From assembly GCA_020849765.1 (NCBI GenBank), contig JADLAY010000063.1:1-35072 (forward strand): a stretch of DNA of 35,072 nt. The letters are read 5' to 3'. The first letter of the stretch is position 1, and each line of letters starts with the position of its first letter. The DNA comes from Anaerolineae bacterium. Lineage in GTDB: Bacteria; Chloroflexota; Anaerolineae; Aggregatilineales; Phototrophicaceae. Position numbers and translations under genes: made by a program. Under the pieces are notes generated by a model. That model was not told the origin of the DNA, made no database searches, and saw only the letters and a program-made list of their open reading frames with translations. Below, one piece after another: positions 6,701 to 14,047 of this stretch.

Positions 6701-8854
6701 TTACGCTTTCGTGTCTGGTTTCAGCCAGGTCGGCTGCTGTTTGCCCTGCGGCATCCGAAGCATATTGTAGTAACGCGCCGCTTCCTCCCACAGCTTCTCC
6801 GCCGCGTGATCGTCGCCCTGAGACGCTTTCAACTGGCTCTGTGTGCGGATGGCGCTCGCCAGCCAGCGGCGCATGTCGAGTCGCCGGGCGATGTCGGTCG
6901 CTTCGTCGAGCAGGGCGGTGGCGCGGAGGTCGTCGTGCTGGGCGATGCGCACCTGGGCCAGGCCGATGGCCGCACGCGCGATCAGTTCGACCGCTTCTTG
7001 CGCGCGCGCCTCGGCCAGCGCCGTCTCGAACGAGGTCTCCGCCGCCGCGATCTGCTCTTGCGCGAGCTGCGTATGCGCCAGGTTGATCAGCGCGCTCGTG
7101 TGCCAGAACGGCTGATCGAGCGTCGCCAGCATGTCCAACGCATCCTGATGCGCGTCGCGCGCCGCCTCGTAATCGGCGACGGCATCGCGCGCCAGCCCCA
7201 GATTGTCGAGCTGGATCGCCGTTTGCAGCGCCATTTCTTGTCTGCGACTCATGCGCAGCGCCTCTTCCAGCAGCGTGATCGCGCGCCGCGGGCGACCGGT
7301 TTGCACCAGGAAGTAGGCGTAATTGCTGCGCCGTGTGCTGGCGGCAGCATTGTCGCCGAGCTTGTCCGCCAGGCCAATCGCCTCGTTGAAGAACGAGTCC
7401 GCCGAGTCGACGTCGCCCTGTTCGGCGAAGGCGTTGGCCGCGTTCGAGAGCACCAGCCCGCGCGTCTCCATGTCACCCTGATCGACCAGATTGAGCGAGG
7501 TCAGCGCCTTCTCGTAGTCGCGCAGCGCTCGCGGATGCTGCCCCAGGACTTTGCGCGCCGTGCCCGTATCGCAGTAGAGCCGGGCGACCTGGGCATACGC
7601 ATGCTCGCCCTCGTAGAGCGGGATCGCCGTCGCCCACGCGCCGATGGCATCCTGCGGGCGCTGGCTGCGCTGGTAGAGCAGGCCGAGGTCGCGCCAGGCC
7701 TGCGCCTGTTCAATCGGCGCGCCGGTCTGTTCGGCGGAGTGGACGGCCTGCATCGCCGTCGCCAGGGCGGTATCGGAGTCGCCATCGGCGGCGTAGGCGG
7801 CGGCCAGCATGCGCAGCACATCGATGCGCGTGCCGTTGGCGTTGTCCGCCGCCGCACGCAGATGCGGGATCGCCTCGACGTGACGCCCCAGGCTGTGCAG
7901 CACCATGCCGAGTGCTCCGCTCGCCAGCGCCTGGACGCCCGGCTCCATCGTCTGGCTCAGTTCGACGGCGGTCTGCGCATGCGCCAACGCGTCCTGATAG
8001 TTGTGCAGCAGCATCAGCGAACGGCTCAGCTTCGTCTCCGTCAGCACGCGTTCCGGCGTCACCTGATCGTTGTAGCGTCCCAGCACGCGCTGGTAGAAAT
8101 CGCGCGCGTCGGGGATGCGCGCCTCAGCCAGCGCCCGGTCGCCGAGCACACTGGCCCAGCGCCGCTCGCTGACGTAATCGCCCAGATGCGTCGCCAGGCT
8201 GAGCGCGCGCTCGATCAGGTGGATGCCCTCGGCGGTCTGGCCGTTCTCGATCGACGCCTGGCCGAGCAGCCCGACCATCAGCGGCGTCAATTCGATGTCG
8301 CCGGCGTAGTTGAGCTTGTTGATCGCCTCGCGCAGCAGGTGCGCGGCATAGCTGGCATTGCCTTCGTGCAGGTAGAGCTGGCCGAGCAGCCCGCGCGCAC
8401 GCCCTTCGGCGCCCGGCGAATCGATCTCGCGCCCGATCTCCAGCGCTTCTTCGTAACGGGCACGCGCCTCTTCGACGTGGTCCTGCGCCAGCGCCATGAC
8501 GCCCCTGGTCGCGATCAGGTAGGCGACCTGCACCTTCTGATCCCCGGCGCGCACCAGCGCCCGGTCGAGCGTTTGCGCCGCCTCGTCGTAGCTGCCCATG
8601 CGGATGTAGACGTCGGCTTTTTGCAGCAGCAGCACGACTTCGCCCGCGCTGTCCTGATGCGCCTGCACGAGCGCGAGGGCGCGGTCGATGGCTTCCAGGG
8701 CTTCGGGGTAGCGCTCGCTCAGCTTGGCCTTCCGGGCGCTCTCAATCGAGTCGCGCAGCCCCGGTGTAGCCAGGGTGCCGGGCGGGCGGGTCGACAGGCC
8801 GAACATATCGCCCAACCGGTCGCCCAGGTTCGTCACGTACTGTTTCCAATCCAT
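6701..8854 (-). CDS. Tetratricopeptide-repeat protein
   Basis: 717 residues made almost wholly of TPR helix pairs. Typical units are AIDRALALVQAHQD, AAQTLDRALVRAGD, ARYEEALEIGREI and DYEKALTSLNLVDQGD, with Ala/Gly at the helix-packing positions; about 14 or more repeats fit. There is no signal peptide, no membrane helix and no attached HTH, kinase or GGDEF domain, so it is most likely a cytoplasmic protein-protein scaffold. The N-terminus (MDWKQYVTNLGDRLGDMFG) is the only non-TPR part. The start is uncertain: ATG at 8854 is used here; a TTG at 8869 lies very close behind AGGA. It is the first gene of a two-gene unit with thiN. The partner is unknown. Confidence 0.88.
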   Translation of the reverse strand: MDWKQYVTNLGDRLGDMFGLSTRPPGTLATPGLRDSIESARKAKLSERYPEALEAIDRALALVQAHQDSAGEVVLLLQKADVYIRMGSYDEAAQTLDRALVRAGDQKVQVAYLIATRGVMALAQDHVEEARARYEEALEIGREIDSPGAEGRARGLLGQLYLHEGNASYAAHLLREAINKLNYAGDIELTPLMVGLLGQASIENGQTAEGIHLIERALSLATHLGDYVSERRWASVLGDRALAEARIPDARDFYQRVLGRYNDQVTPERVLTETKLSRSLMLLHNYQDALAHAQTAVELSQTMEPGVQALASGALGMVLHSLGRHVEAIPHLRAAADNANGTRIDVLRMLAAAYAADGDSDTALATAMQAVHSAEQTGAPIEQAQAWRDLGLLYQRSQRPQDAIGAWATAIPLYEGEHAYAQVARLYCDTGTARKVLGQHPRALRDYEKALTSLNLVDQGDMETRGLVLSNAANAFAEQGDVDSADSFFNEAIGLADKLGDNAAASTRRSNYAYFLVQTGRPRRAITLLEEALRMSRRQEMALQTAIQLDNLGLARDAVADYEAARDAHQDALDMLATLDQPFWHTSALINLAHTQLAQEQIAAAETSFETALAEARAQEAVELIARAAIGLAQVRIAQHDDLRATALLDEATDIARRLDMRRWLASAIRTQSQLKASQGDDHAAEKLWEEAARYYNMLRMPQGKQQPTWLKPDTKA

Positions 8855-8930
8855 CGCGTTGCCGCTCAATTCCTACTGCATCTATCTGCACACGTCATAA
8901 GCATACCGCCCGCGCGCCGCTCTGCCGATA

Positions 8931-10100
8931 TTACGTCCGCGGCGGCAGGCTGCCGACGATGATCAGCGCGTAGTCGCCGCTGGTATTGCCGGAGAAGCTG
9001 CCGATCTCGACCAACTGCGGTTCGAGGTCACCCTGGCGCAGGCGCACGCCCGCGTCGAATCGGTCGCCGAGCAGGCTGAACTCGTCCGCCATGCGCAGCC
9101 CGGCATCCGCCATCGACGGCACATCGTCGCAGCCGCGCCGCCCGGCATCGTCGCAGCCATCTTCGTTCGGGTAGAGCCGCACGTAAGGGTCGAGACGGCT
9201 GTTGGCGGCATCGACCGCGACCGCGTAGACGAGCACTTCGCCCTGCGCCGCCAGCGGCCCGACCTCGAGTTGGACCATGTCGTGCTGGCCCGGCGCTTCG
9301 ATGCTCAGGCCGGTGATGACCGCCATGTAGCGCCCCGGCGCCGCGTCCTGGCTGCCGATCAGCAGGAAGATGTCGCCCAGGATGCGCGGGTCCTCGATCT
9401 CCAGTTCGAACGAGTTCTGCTCCAGCGCCTCGTCGATGATGACTGGCGTCTCACCGGGGACGGCGACGTAATCGCCGTGCGTGTCGTCGCTGCCGCGGCG
9501 GCACAGATTGGTCACTTCAAGGTCGGAGCGGACGCGCACCGTCGTCTGAAACCCATCCAGCCCGTAGACGTTGATCCGGTAGTTGATGCCTTCGACCACC
9601 AGCGACGAATCGAGCGTGATCTTGAGCGCCGAGGCGATCTCCGCCGCTTCACAGCGGAAGGTAACTTCACGTACGTTGGCGTTGGTCGGGGCGGGGGCGT
9701 TGGTCAGCCCCAGGCTGAGGGCGTAGCTGCCGGTAGTCGTGCCCTGGTCGCGCCCAACGCGCGTCGCGACGATCATGTACTCGCCATCCGCCGGGATCGT
9801 GTAGTTGAGCGTGATGGCGGCATCGATCTCGCCGTCCTGGCTGGCGGCGACCAGATTGCCTCCGCCGTCGAGGATGCCGATCAACGGCGCCAGGCCGTCC
9901 GTCGCCCGCATGGCGATCTGGATCTCGTTTCCGGCCTGTGCCTCAAAGCGCCACAACTGGAACATGTTGTCTTCGCTGACCGTGCCGTTCACGCTCAAAC
10001 CGAACGTGATGTCGCCCGCGATGTTGTTCGTCGGTTGTGCCAGCGCACTATTGATCCCGGCAATAAGCGCGACCACGAGGATCGCAATCCGTACCTTCAT
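8931..10100 (-). CDS. Secreted protein with PPC-like domain
   Basis: 389 residues. A clear signal peptide (MKVRIAILVVALIAGINSALAQ) precedes a beta-sandwich domain at about 30-130 with the pattern of bacterial pre-peptidase C-terminal (PPC) domains: GTVSEDNMFQLWRFEAQAG, then PLIGILDGGGNLV, then IPADGEYMIVATRVG and GSYALSL. The middle (about 140-260) has two Cys residues that could form a disulfide. A second PPC-like half near 270-389 includes a Cys pair (GCDDAGRRGCDD) and ends GDYALIIVGSLP. PPC domains are usually accessory modules of secreted proteases; here no catalytic domain is attached. The ATG at 10100 is preferred over GTG at 10109. It lies downstream of the rplL terminator and so should have its own promoter. 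Confidence 0.85.
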   Translation of the reverse strand: MKVRIAILVVALIAGINSALAQPTNNIAGDITFGLSVNGTVSEDNMFQLWRFEAQAGNEIQIAMRATDGLAPLIGILDGGGNLVAASQDGEIDAAITLNYTIPADGEYMIVATRVGRDQGTTTGSYALSLGLTNAPAPTNANVREVTFRCEAAEIASALKITLDSSLVVEGINYRINVYGLDGFQTTVRVRSDLEVTNLCRRGSDDTHGDYVAVPGETPVIIDEALEQNSFELEIEDPRILGDIFLLIGSQDAAPGRYMAVITGLSIEAPGQHDMVQLEVGPLAAQGEVLVYAVAVDAANSRLDPYVRLYPNEDGCDDAGRRGCDDVPSMADAGLRMADEFSLLGDRFDAGVRLRQGDLEPQLVEIGSFSGNTSGDYALIIVGSLPPRT

Positions 10101-10164
10101 CAAGGACACTCTTAAAACACCAGTAAAGCGCCACTCGTTTCATTCTATCTGTAAGTAAGGGAAT

Positions 10165-10198
10165 CAAAAAGCGGGCAACCACAGACAGGGCTGCCCGC
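10165..10198 (-). terminator. Terminator of rplJ-rplL
   Basis: Minus strand stem GCGGGCA/TGCCCGC (10192-10198 with 10171-10177), followed by TTTTTG (10165-10170). It lies 57 bases after the rplL stop codon. Confidence 0.85.
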
Positions 10199-10254
10199 CG
10201 GATGTGCGCCGACCGCTCGCCGTTGACGAGCTGCCGGGCACAATATAGGTCTGC

Positions 10255-10647
10255 TTACTTGACCGTGACGACTGCGCCTTCGGCCTCGAGCACGCCCTTG
10301 GCTTCGTTCGCCTTGTCCTTGCTCACGGCTTCCAGGACGACCGCGTTGGCGGTTTCGACCAGGTCCTTGGCTTCCTTCAGACCCAGGCTCGTCACCTGGC
10401 GCACGGCCTTGATGACGTTGATCTTCTTGGGGCCGACGTCGCTGATGATGACGTCGAATTCGGTCTGCTCTTCAACCGGAGCCGCTTCTGCCACGGCACC
10501 CGGAGCGGCGCCCGCCGCCATCATCATCATGCCGCCGCCCGAAGCCGCGGTGACGCCCCACTTCTCTTCCAACAGCGTCTTCAGCTCGCTCGCCTCGAGG
10601 ATGGTCAGCGCGCTCAGTTCATCAACCAGTTTTGCCAGATCCGCCAT
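10255..10647 (-). CDS. rplL: Ribosomal protein L7/L12
   Basis: 130 residues. It is the flexible stalk protein of the large ribosomal subunit, present as dimers bound to L10, and recruits translation GTPases. The N-terminal dimerisation part (about 1-35) begins MADLAKLVDELSALT. An Ala/Gly/Met hinge (AASGGGMMMMAAGAAPG) follows, then the globular C-terminal domain with EFDVIISDVGPKKINVIKAVR and GLKEAKDLVE, the factor-binding helices. The ATG has GGAGATAACGAAC in front. It follows rplJ by 120 bases and is followed by a strong terminator. The identification is certain. Confidence 0.98.
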   Translation of the reverse strand: MADLAKLVDELSALTILEASELKTLLEEKWGVTAASGGGMMMMAAGAAPGAVAEAAPVEEQTEFDVIISDVGPKKINVIKAVRQVTSLGLKEAKDLVETANAVVLEAVSKDKANEAKGVLEAEGAVVTVK

Positions 10648-10767
10648 GTTCGTTATCTCCTTATGCGCACGGATGTGTGTTTACTTGTGTATATGCTGTC
10701 TCACGGCCGGCCCGCGCCATCATTAATCGATCGGCGCTGTGCTGCCGGGTTACTGCGTCGGCTGCCC

Positions 10768-11304
10768 TCAGGCGGCCCCTTTTTCCTGCTCGTCCAGATA
10801 AGCCTGGACGACGTTGACGACCTGCGAGGTCGCCGATTGCAGCAGACCTGCGATCTGCGCTGCCGGTGTGACGATGAGACCGGCGAGCTGTGCCCGGATC
10901 TCGTCCATGGTCGGCAGGTCGGCGATCTTCTCGACCTGGGCTGCGTCGAACGCAGCACCGGCGATGATGCCGCCTTTGGCGCTCAGGTTGTCCGGGAAGT
11001 CCGTGATGAACTTGCGAACGACCTTGGCCGCAGCGGGCAGGTTGCCATTGCCGAAGACGACACCGACCGGGCCGACGAGCAGCTCGTCAGGCACGGGCCA
11101 ACCGGCGTCGCGCAGGGCGATGACGAACAGCGTGTTCTTGGTCACCGCGTAGGTGGCGCCGACCTCGCGCAGCCGTTTGCGCAGTTCATTGACCTGCGCC
11201 ACGCTCATCTTGCTGTATTCCGCAATGATGATGCCGTCGCTGCTCGACAGGCGTTCGCCATACAGGGAAACGAGTTCCTCTTTACGCTCACGTGTGATTG
11301 CCAA
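10768..11304 (-). CDS. rplJ: Ribosomal protein L10
   Basis: 178 residues. L10 anchors the L7/L12 dimers to 23S rRNA and, as the L10-L12 complex, represses its own mRNA through the L10 leader. The family start AITRERKEELV, the core KMSVAQVNELRKRLREVGATYAVTKNTL and VGPVGVVFGNGN are clear. The C-terminal helix that binds L7/L12 dimers ends in QAYLDEQEKG. The start is TTG at 11304, behind a near-perfect AAAGGAGG, which is unusual for a ribosomal protein gene. The operon here is only rplJ-rplL; rplK and rplA are not upstream, where instead a repeat-filled gap and the ABC exporter lie. A heptamer repeat has been placed between the leader and the ribosome-binding site. Confidence 0.97.
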   Translation of the reverse strand: MAITRERKEELVSLYGERLSSSDGIIIAEYSKMSVAQVNELRKRLREVGATYAVTKNTLFVIALRDAGWPVPDELLVGPVGVVFGNGNLPAAAKVVRKFITDFPDNLSAKGGIIAGAAFDAAQVEKIADLPTMDEIRAQLAGLIVTPAAQIAGLLQSATSQVVNVVQAYLDEQEKGAA

Positions 11305-11366
11305 GCGCGCTTCCTCCTTTCCGAAAGGATGAACTGGTTAGCAGCCGCCGCTCGCCTTTGGATTGA

Positions 11367-11401
11367 GCCAAAAGCCAAAAGCCAACTGCTAAAAGCTATA
11401 A
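11367..11401. repeat. Heptamer array inside the rplJ leader
   Basis: Five 7-base units, starting GCCAAAA GCCAAAA and ending GCTAAAA GCTATAA. It lies directly downstream of the attenuator's U-run and about 35 bases upstream of the rplJ ribosome-binding site on the transcript. Confidence 0.75.
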
Positions 11402-11436
11402 AAGAAACGACCCCCGCAGTCAGTGTGCGAGGGTCG
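11397..11436 (-). terminator. Attenuator hairpin in the rplJ leader
   Basis: Minus strand stem CGACCCTCGCA (11426-11436) with TGCGGGGGTCG (11408-11418), 11 pairs with one G-T, and a seven-base loop, followed by TTTCTTTTATA. It lies about 30 bases after the L10-binding core, in the position expected for transcription attenuation of the stalk operon. Confidence 0.8.
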
Positions 11437-11465
11437 CGCATGATGATCTCATGGGCGGGTGAACT

Positions 11466-11517
11466 CCCTCACCTCGGCAGGGCTTACCCTCGTGAGAGGG
11501 GCCTGCTGTCTGCGGCT
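11466..11517 (-). ncRNA. Ribosomal protein L10 leader
   Basis: The minus-strand RNA contains CCGCAGACAGCAGG, a variable hairpin (CCCTCTCACGAGGG) and then CCTGCCGAGGTGAG. The AGACAGCAGG and CCTGCCGAGGT strands pair and carry the conserved bulges of the L10 leader family known from Firmicutes and other bacteria, which binds the L10-L12 complex. It lies between the promoter (11557-11585) and the attenuator (11397-11436). Confidence 0.88.
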
Positions 11518-11556
11518 GTGGGGACGCGTGCTGCGTCCGTTGGGTTGTCGATGGGC

Positions 11557-11585
11557 ATTGTAGCAAAGCCGCGCTGTCGTGGGAA
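11557..11585 (-). promoter_or_regulatory. rplJ-rplL promoter
   Basis: Minus strand TTCCCA (11580-11585), a 17-base spacer and TACAAT (11557-11562). It lies about 40 bases upstream of the L10 leader core. Confidence 0.6.
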
Positions 11586-11611
11586 GGGTCGGGAATGGGG
11601 GAGGGAGGAGG

Positions 11612-11729
11612 GGTGCTCAGTGCTCGGTACTCGGTGCTCAGTTCTGGGTTCCGAGTTCTGGGTACGAAATTCGGTACACAGTACTGGGTACTCGGTACTC
11701 AGTTTTCGGTTCACGGTGCAGGGTATGCT
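11612..11729. repeat. Long heptamer array, GGTRCTC class
   Basis: About sixteen 7-base units, starting GGTGCTC AGTGCTC, consensus (A/G)GT(A/G/T)C(T/C)N. The register slips once by five bases near 11668-11672 and then resumes. The last unit runs into the GTAG of the hairpin at 11730. It is the same word class as 5193-5269. The gene-free stretch 11586-12094 consists of this array, several hairpins, an 11-base direct repeat (GTGCACATCGT at 11873 and 11908) and the 12065 array. Confidence 0.8.
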
Positions 11730-11753
11730 GTAGGGACGAGGCGCGCCTCGTCC
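11730..11753 (+). repeat. REP-like hairpin with GTAG foot
   Basis: GTAG (11730-11733), then GGACGAGGC, GC, GCCTCGTCC (11734-11753). It is the same hairpin as 5130-5153 in the other orientation, and it lacks a CTAC on its far side, so the family is oriented. Confidence 0.75.
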
Positions 11754-11792
11754 GTGACATCCGTGTCCGGCCAATCACATGGGTTGTCCGGC

Positions 11793-11811
11793 AGCCCGCT
11801 TTCAGCGGGCT
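11793..11811. repeat. Perfect hairpin AGCCCGCT/AGCGGGCT
   Basis: Eight-base perfect arms with a TTC loop, followed by TTTG. It resembles the CCGACGGGT hairpins at 22381 and 31090 in size but not in sequence. It could be a weak plus-strand terminator, but no gene ends there. Confidence 0.5.
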
Positions 11812-11941
11812 TTGCGACGTCAGCCGGTGGCTTGGAAGCGAAGCTCCCCGTAGGGTGCCCACAGGCGGCAGCGTGCACATCGTGCGCCATTTGGCGTCAC
11901 AATGTTGTGCACATCGTCAGCATGCGTTCGTGACGCATCGC

Positions 11942-11997
11942 GGACGCCAAGAATGGCGTCCCTACAGGGCACGATATGATGTAGGGAGGCCCACCTC
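11942..11997. repeat. REP-like inverted pair
   Basis: First unit: arms GGACGCCA and TGGCGTCC (11942-11961, one mismatch-tolerant loop) followed by CTAC (11962-11965). Second unit: GTAG (11981-11984) followed by a weaker GAGG/CCTC hairpin (11986-11997). The two GTAG feet face each other across 15 bases, as in 138-180. Confidence 0.6.
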
Positions 11998-12064
11998 ATC
12001 CGCCTTCGTCCCCACGAATCACAAGGGCGCACGCCATCGTTTGATAGACGGCGTGCGCCCCCAA

Positions 12065-12094
12065 GCTAACAGCTAACAGCTAATCGCCAACAGC
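12065..12094. repeat. Heptamer array abutting the ABC exporter stop codon
   Basis: Units GCTAACA, GCTAACA, GCTAATC, GCCAACA and then GCT, with the last unit merging into the TAA stop codon (12095-12097) of the minus-strand ABC gene. Confidence 0.75.
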
Positions 12095-14020
12095 TTAATC
12101 CCCTACCACAACCTCGCCCTTGGCGCCGTTGGCGCTCGGTGCAGCAGCCTCGTCTTCGAAGCGGAACTGGCTCATGTACAGGTCGTAGTAGGCGCCCTGA
12201 TCCTTGAGCAGACTGTTGTGCGTCCCGCGCTCGATGATGGCGCCGTCGCGCAGCATGAACACCTGATCCGCGTTGCGGATCGTGCTCAGGCGGTGGGCGA
12301 TGACGAAGCTCGTGCGGCCTTCGAGCAGCTTCTCGAACGCCTTCTGGATGACGCGTTCCGTGCGCGTATCGACGCTGCTGGTCGCCTCGTCCAGGATCAG
12401 GATGCGCGGGTTGGAGAGCGCCACGCGCGCGATGGCGATCAACTGGCGCTGGCCCTGGCTCAGACCGGCGCCGCGCTCGCCGAGCACCGTCTGGTAGCCG
12501 TTCTGCAGGCGGACGATGAAGTCATCGGCCGCGACCAGCTTGGCCGCCGCGATCACATCGTCATCGCTCGCGCCCGGACGCCCATAGCGGATGTTCTCCA
12601 TCACCGTGTCGCTGAAAAGGAACGTATCCTGCAGCACGATACCGATCTGCGAGCGCAGACTCTCTTTGGTCACGTCGCGCACGTCGACGCCGTCGATGCG
12701 CACCGCGCCCTGCGTCACGTCGTAGAAGCGCGGCAGCAGGTTGATGATGGTCGTCTTGCCCGCGCCGGTCGGCCCGACGATGGCGATCATCTGGCCCGGC
12801 TGCGTCTCGAAGCTGACGCCGCGCAGCACCGGCTCGTCGGCCTTGTATTCGGCGTGAACGTCGTCGAACGTCACCTGGCCCTGAATCTCCGGCATGACGC
12901 GTGCGTTCGGCTTGTTCTGCACGCTGACCGGCGTATCGAGCAGACCGAAGATGCGCTCGCCGCCCGCGATCGCGTTCTGGATGTTCGTCCACAGCAGCGC
13001 GATCTGCTGGATCGGCTGGTTGAAGCGCTGCACGTACTGCAGGAAGGTGAAGATCAGCCCGAACGACACGACCGTCGCGCTGCCCGGCAGCGGCTGGTTG
13101 CGCAGCAGCGAGATACCACCGACGAGCACGACGATGCCGATGGCGACGTAGCCGAGTGCTTCCAGTGTCGGCGTCAGCGCGCTGGTGAAGGCGGCGGCGC
13201 GCACGTTGGCGTCGCGGTTGGCCGCGTTCGAGCGCTCGAACTGCGAGATGCTTTCGCTTTCACGGCCAAATGCCTGCACCTCGCGCACCCCGGCGATGCT
13301 CTCTTGCAGGTCAGCGTTGACGCTGCCCATCTCAGCGCGAGCACGGCGGAACGCCTTGCGCGCCTGGCCGGAGAAGTAGACCGTCGCGATCGCCATCAGC
13401 GGCACGACCGACAGGCTGATCAGCGCGTAGGTCACATCCGAGCGCAGCATCTCGATCATGATCCACGTCAGCAGGATGACCGCGCTCATGACCATGTTCA
13501 GGCCGAAGGCGAACACCTGCTGGATCGTATCACTATCGCTGGTGACGCGGCTCATCAGGTTACCGGCCTCGTTTTCGGCGTAGAAGCCGATCGGCAGCTC
13601 CATGAACTTGCGGAACAAATCCATGCGTAGGTTCTTGAGCATCGATTCGCCGATGTAGCGCAGCGTGTAGAACGCCAGGCCACTCAGCACCGAGCCGAGC
13701 AGGAACAGCCCCGCCAATTGGAGCACGAGCTGGCCCAGGCCGTCGAGCCGTACTTGACTGGTGACGTCGCCGGAGACGTCGGCGAACCAGCAGGCTTCCG
13801 CGTTCGGCACCAGATAGCAGTCCGCTGCCTGGCCGATCAGCTTGGGCGAGTAGACCTGCGTCCAGGTCGAGATGAGCAGAATTGCCAGCGCGATCACGGC
13901 CACGTACCAGTAGCGCGCCAGATAGTGCCCGAAGCGCCCTAGCGTGGCGCTCACATTCTTCGGTTTTGACGTATCACCGCTCATTAAGCGGCGACCGCCG
14001 TCGAGTCCTCCACCAAACAT
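12095..14020 (-). CDS. ABC exporter half-transporter, consensus-site subunit
   Basis: 641-residue type IV ABC exporter: a transmembrane domain (helices from about 38 to 340, with a large extracytoplasmic loop near 68-90) fused to an ATP-binding domain. Walker A is GPTGAGKTT (416-424) and Walker B is LILDE with the catalytic Glu545. The signature is LSQGQ (520-524) rather than LSGGQ. The upstream partner has the reverse defects, so the two form a heterodimer with one degenerate ATP site, as known for TM287/288, BmrCD and LmrCD. The substrate is unknown; drug or lipid export is typical. ATG has AAGGAG 14 bases upstream, and 27 bases separate it from the partner gene. The stop codon is overlapped by a heptamer repeat array. 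Confidence 0.93.
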   Translation of the reverse strand: MFGGGLDGGRRLMSGDTSKPKNVSATLGRFGHYLARYWYVAVIALAILLISTWTQVYSPKLIGQAADCYLVPNAEACWFADVSGDVTSQVRLDGLGQLVLQLAGLFLLGSVLSGLAFYTLRYIGESMLKNLRMDLFRKFMELPIGFYAENEAGNLMSRVTSDSDTIQQVFAFGLNMVMSAVILLTWIMIEMLRSDVTYALISLSVVPLMAIATVYFSGQARKAFRRARAEMGSVNADLQESIAGVREVQAFGRESESISQFERSNAANRDANVRAAAFTSALTPTLEALGYVAIGIVVLVGGISLLRNQPLPGSATVVSFGLIFTFLQYVQRFNQPIQQIALLWTNIQNAIAGGERIFGLLDTPVSVQNKPNARVMPEIQGQVTFDDVHAEYKADEPVLRGVSFETQPGQMIAIVGPTGAGKTTIINLLPRFYDVTQGAVRIDGVDVRDVTKESLRSQIGIVLQDTFLFSDTVMENIRYGRPGASDDDVIAAAKLVAADDFIVRLQNGYQTVLGERGAGLSQGQRQLIAIARVALSNPRILILDEATSSVDTRTERVIQKAFEKLLEGRTSFVIAHRLSTIRNADQVFMLRDGAIIERGTHNSLLKDQGAYYDLYMSQFRFEDEAAAPSANGAKGEVVVGD

Positions 14021-14047
14021 GGTGTTTTATCTCCTTCGCTTATGCCG

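Noticed and set aside
6695..8930. TPP riboswitch controlling thiN
   Set aside because: thiN starts six bases after the TPR gene, and I saw no TPP-type CUGAGA or ACCUGA cores upstream of the unit.
6806..8962. 718-codon plus-strand ORF
   Set aside because: Antisense to the TPR gene with an Arg-rich translation; the TPR frame explains the sequence.
11612..11729. CRISPR array
   Set aside because: The repeat period is 7 bases with no spacers and no cas gene nearby.
12218..13630. 470-codon plus-strand ORF
   Set aside because: Antisense to an ABC exporter gene; His/Arg/Asp-rich translation without domain signs.
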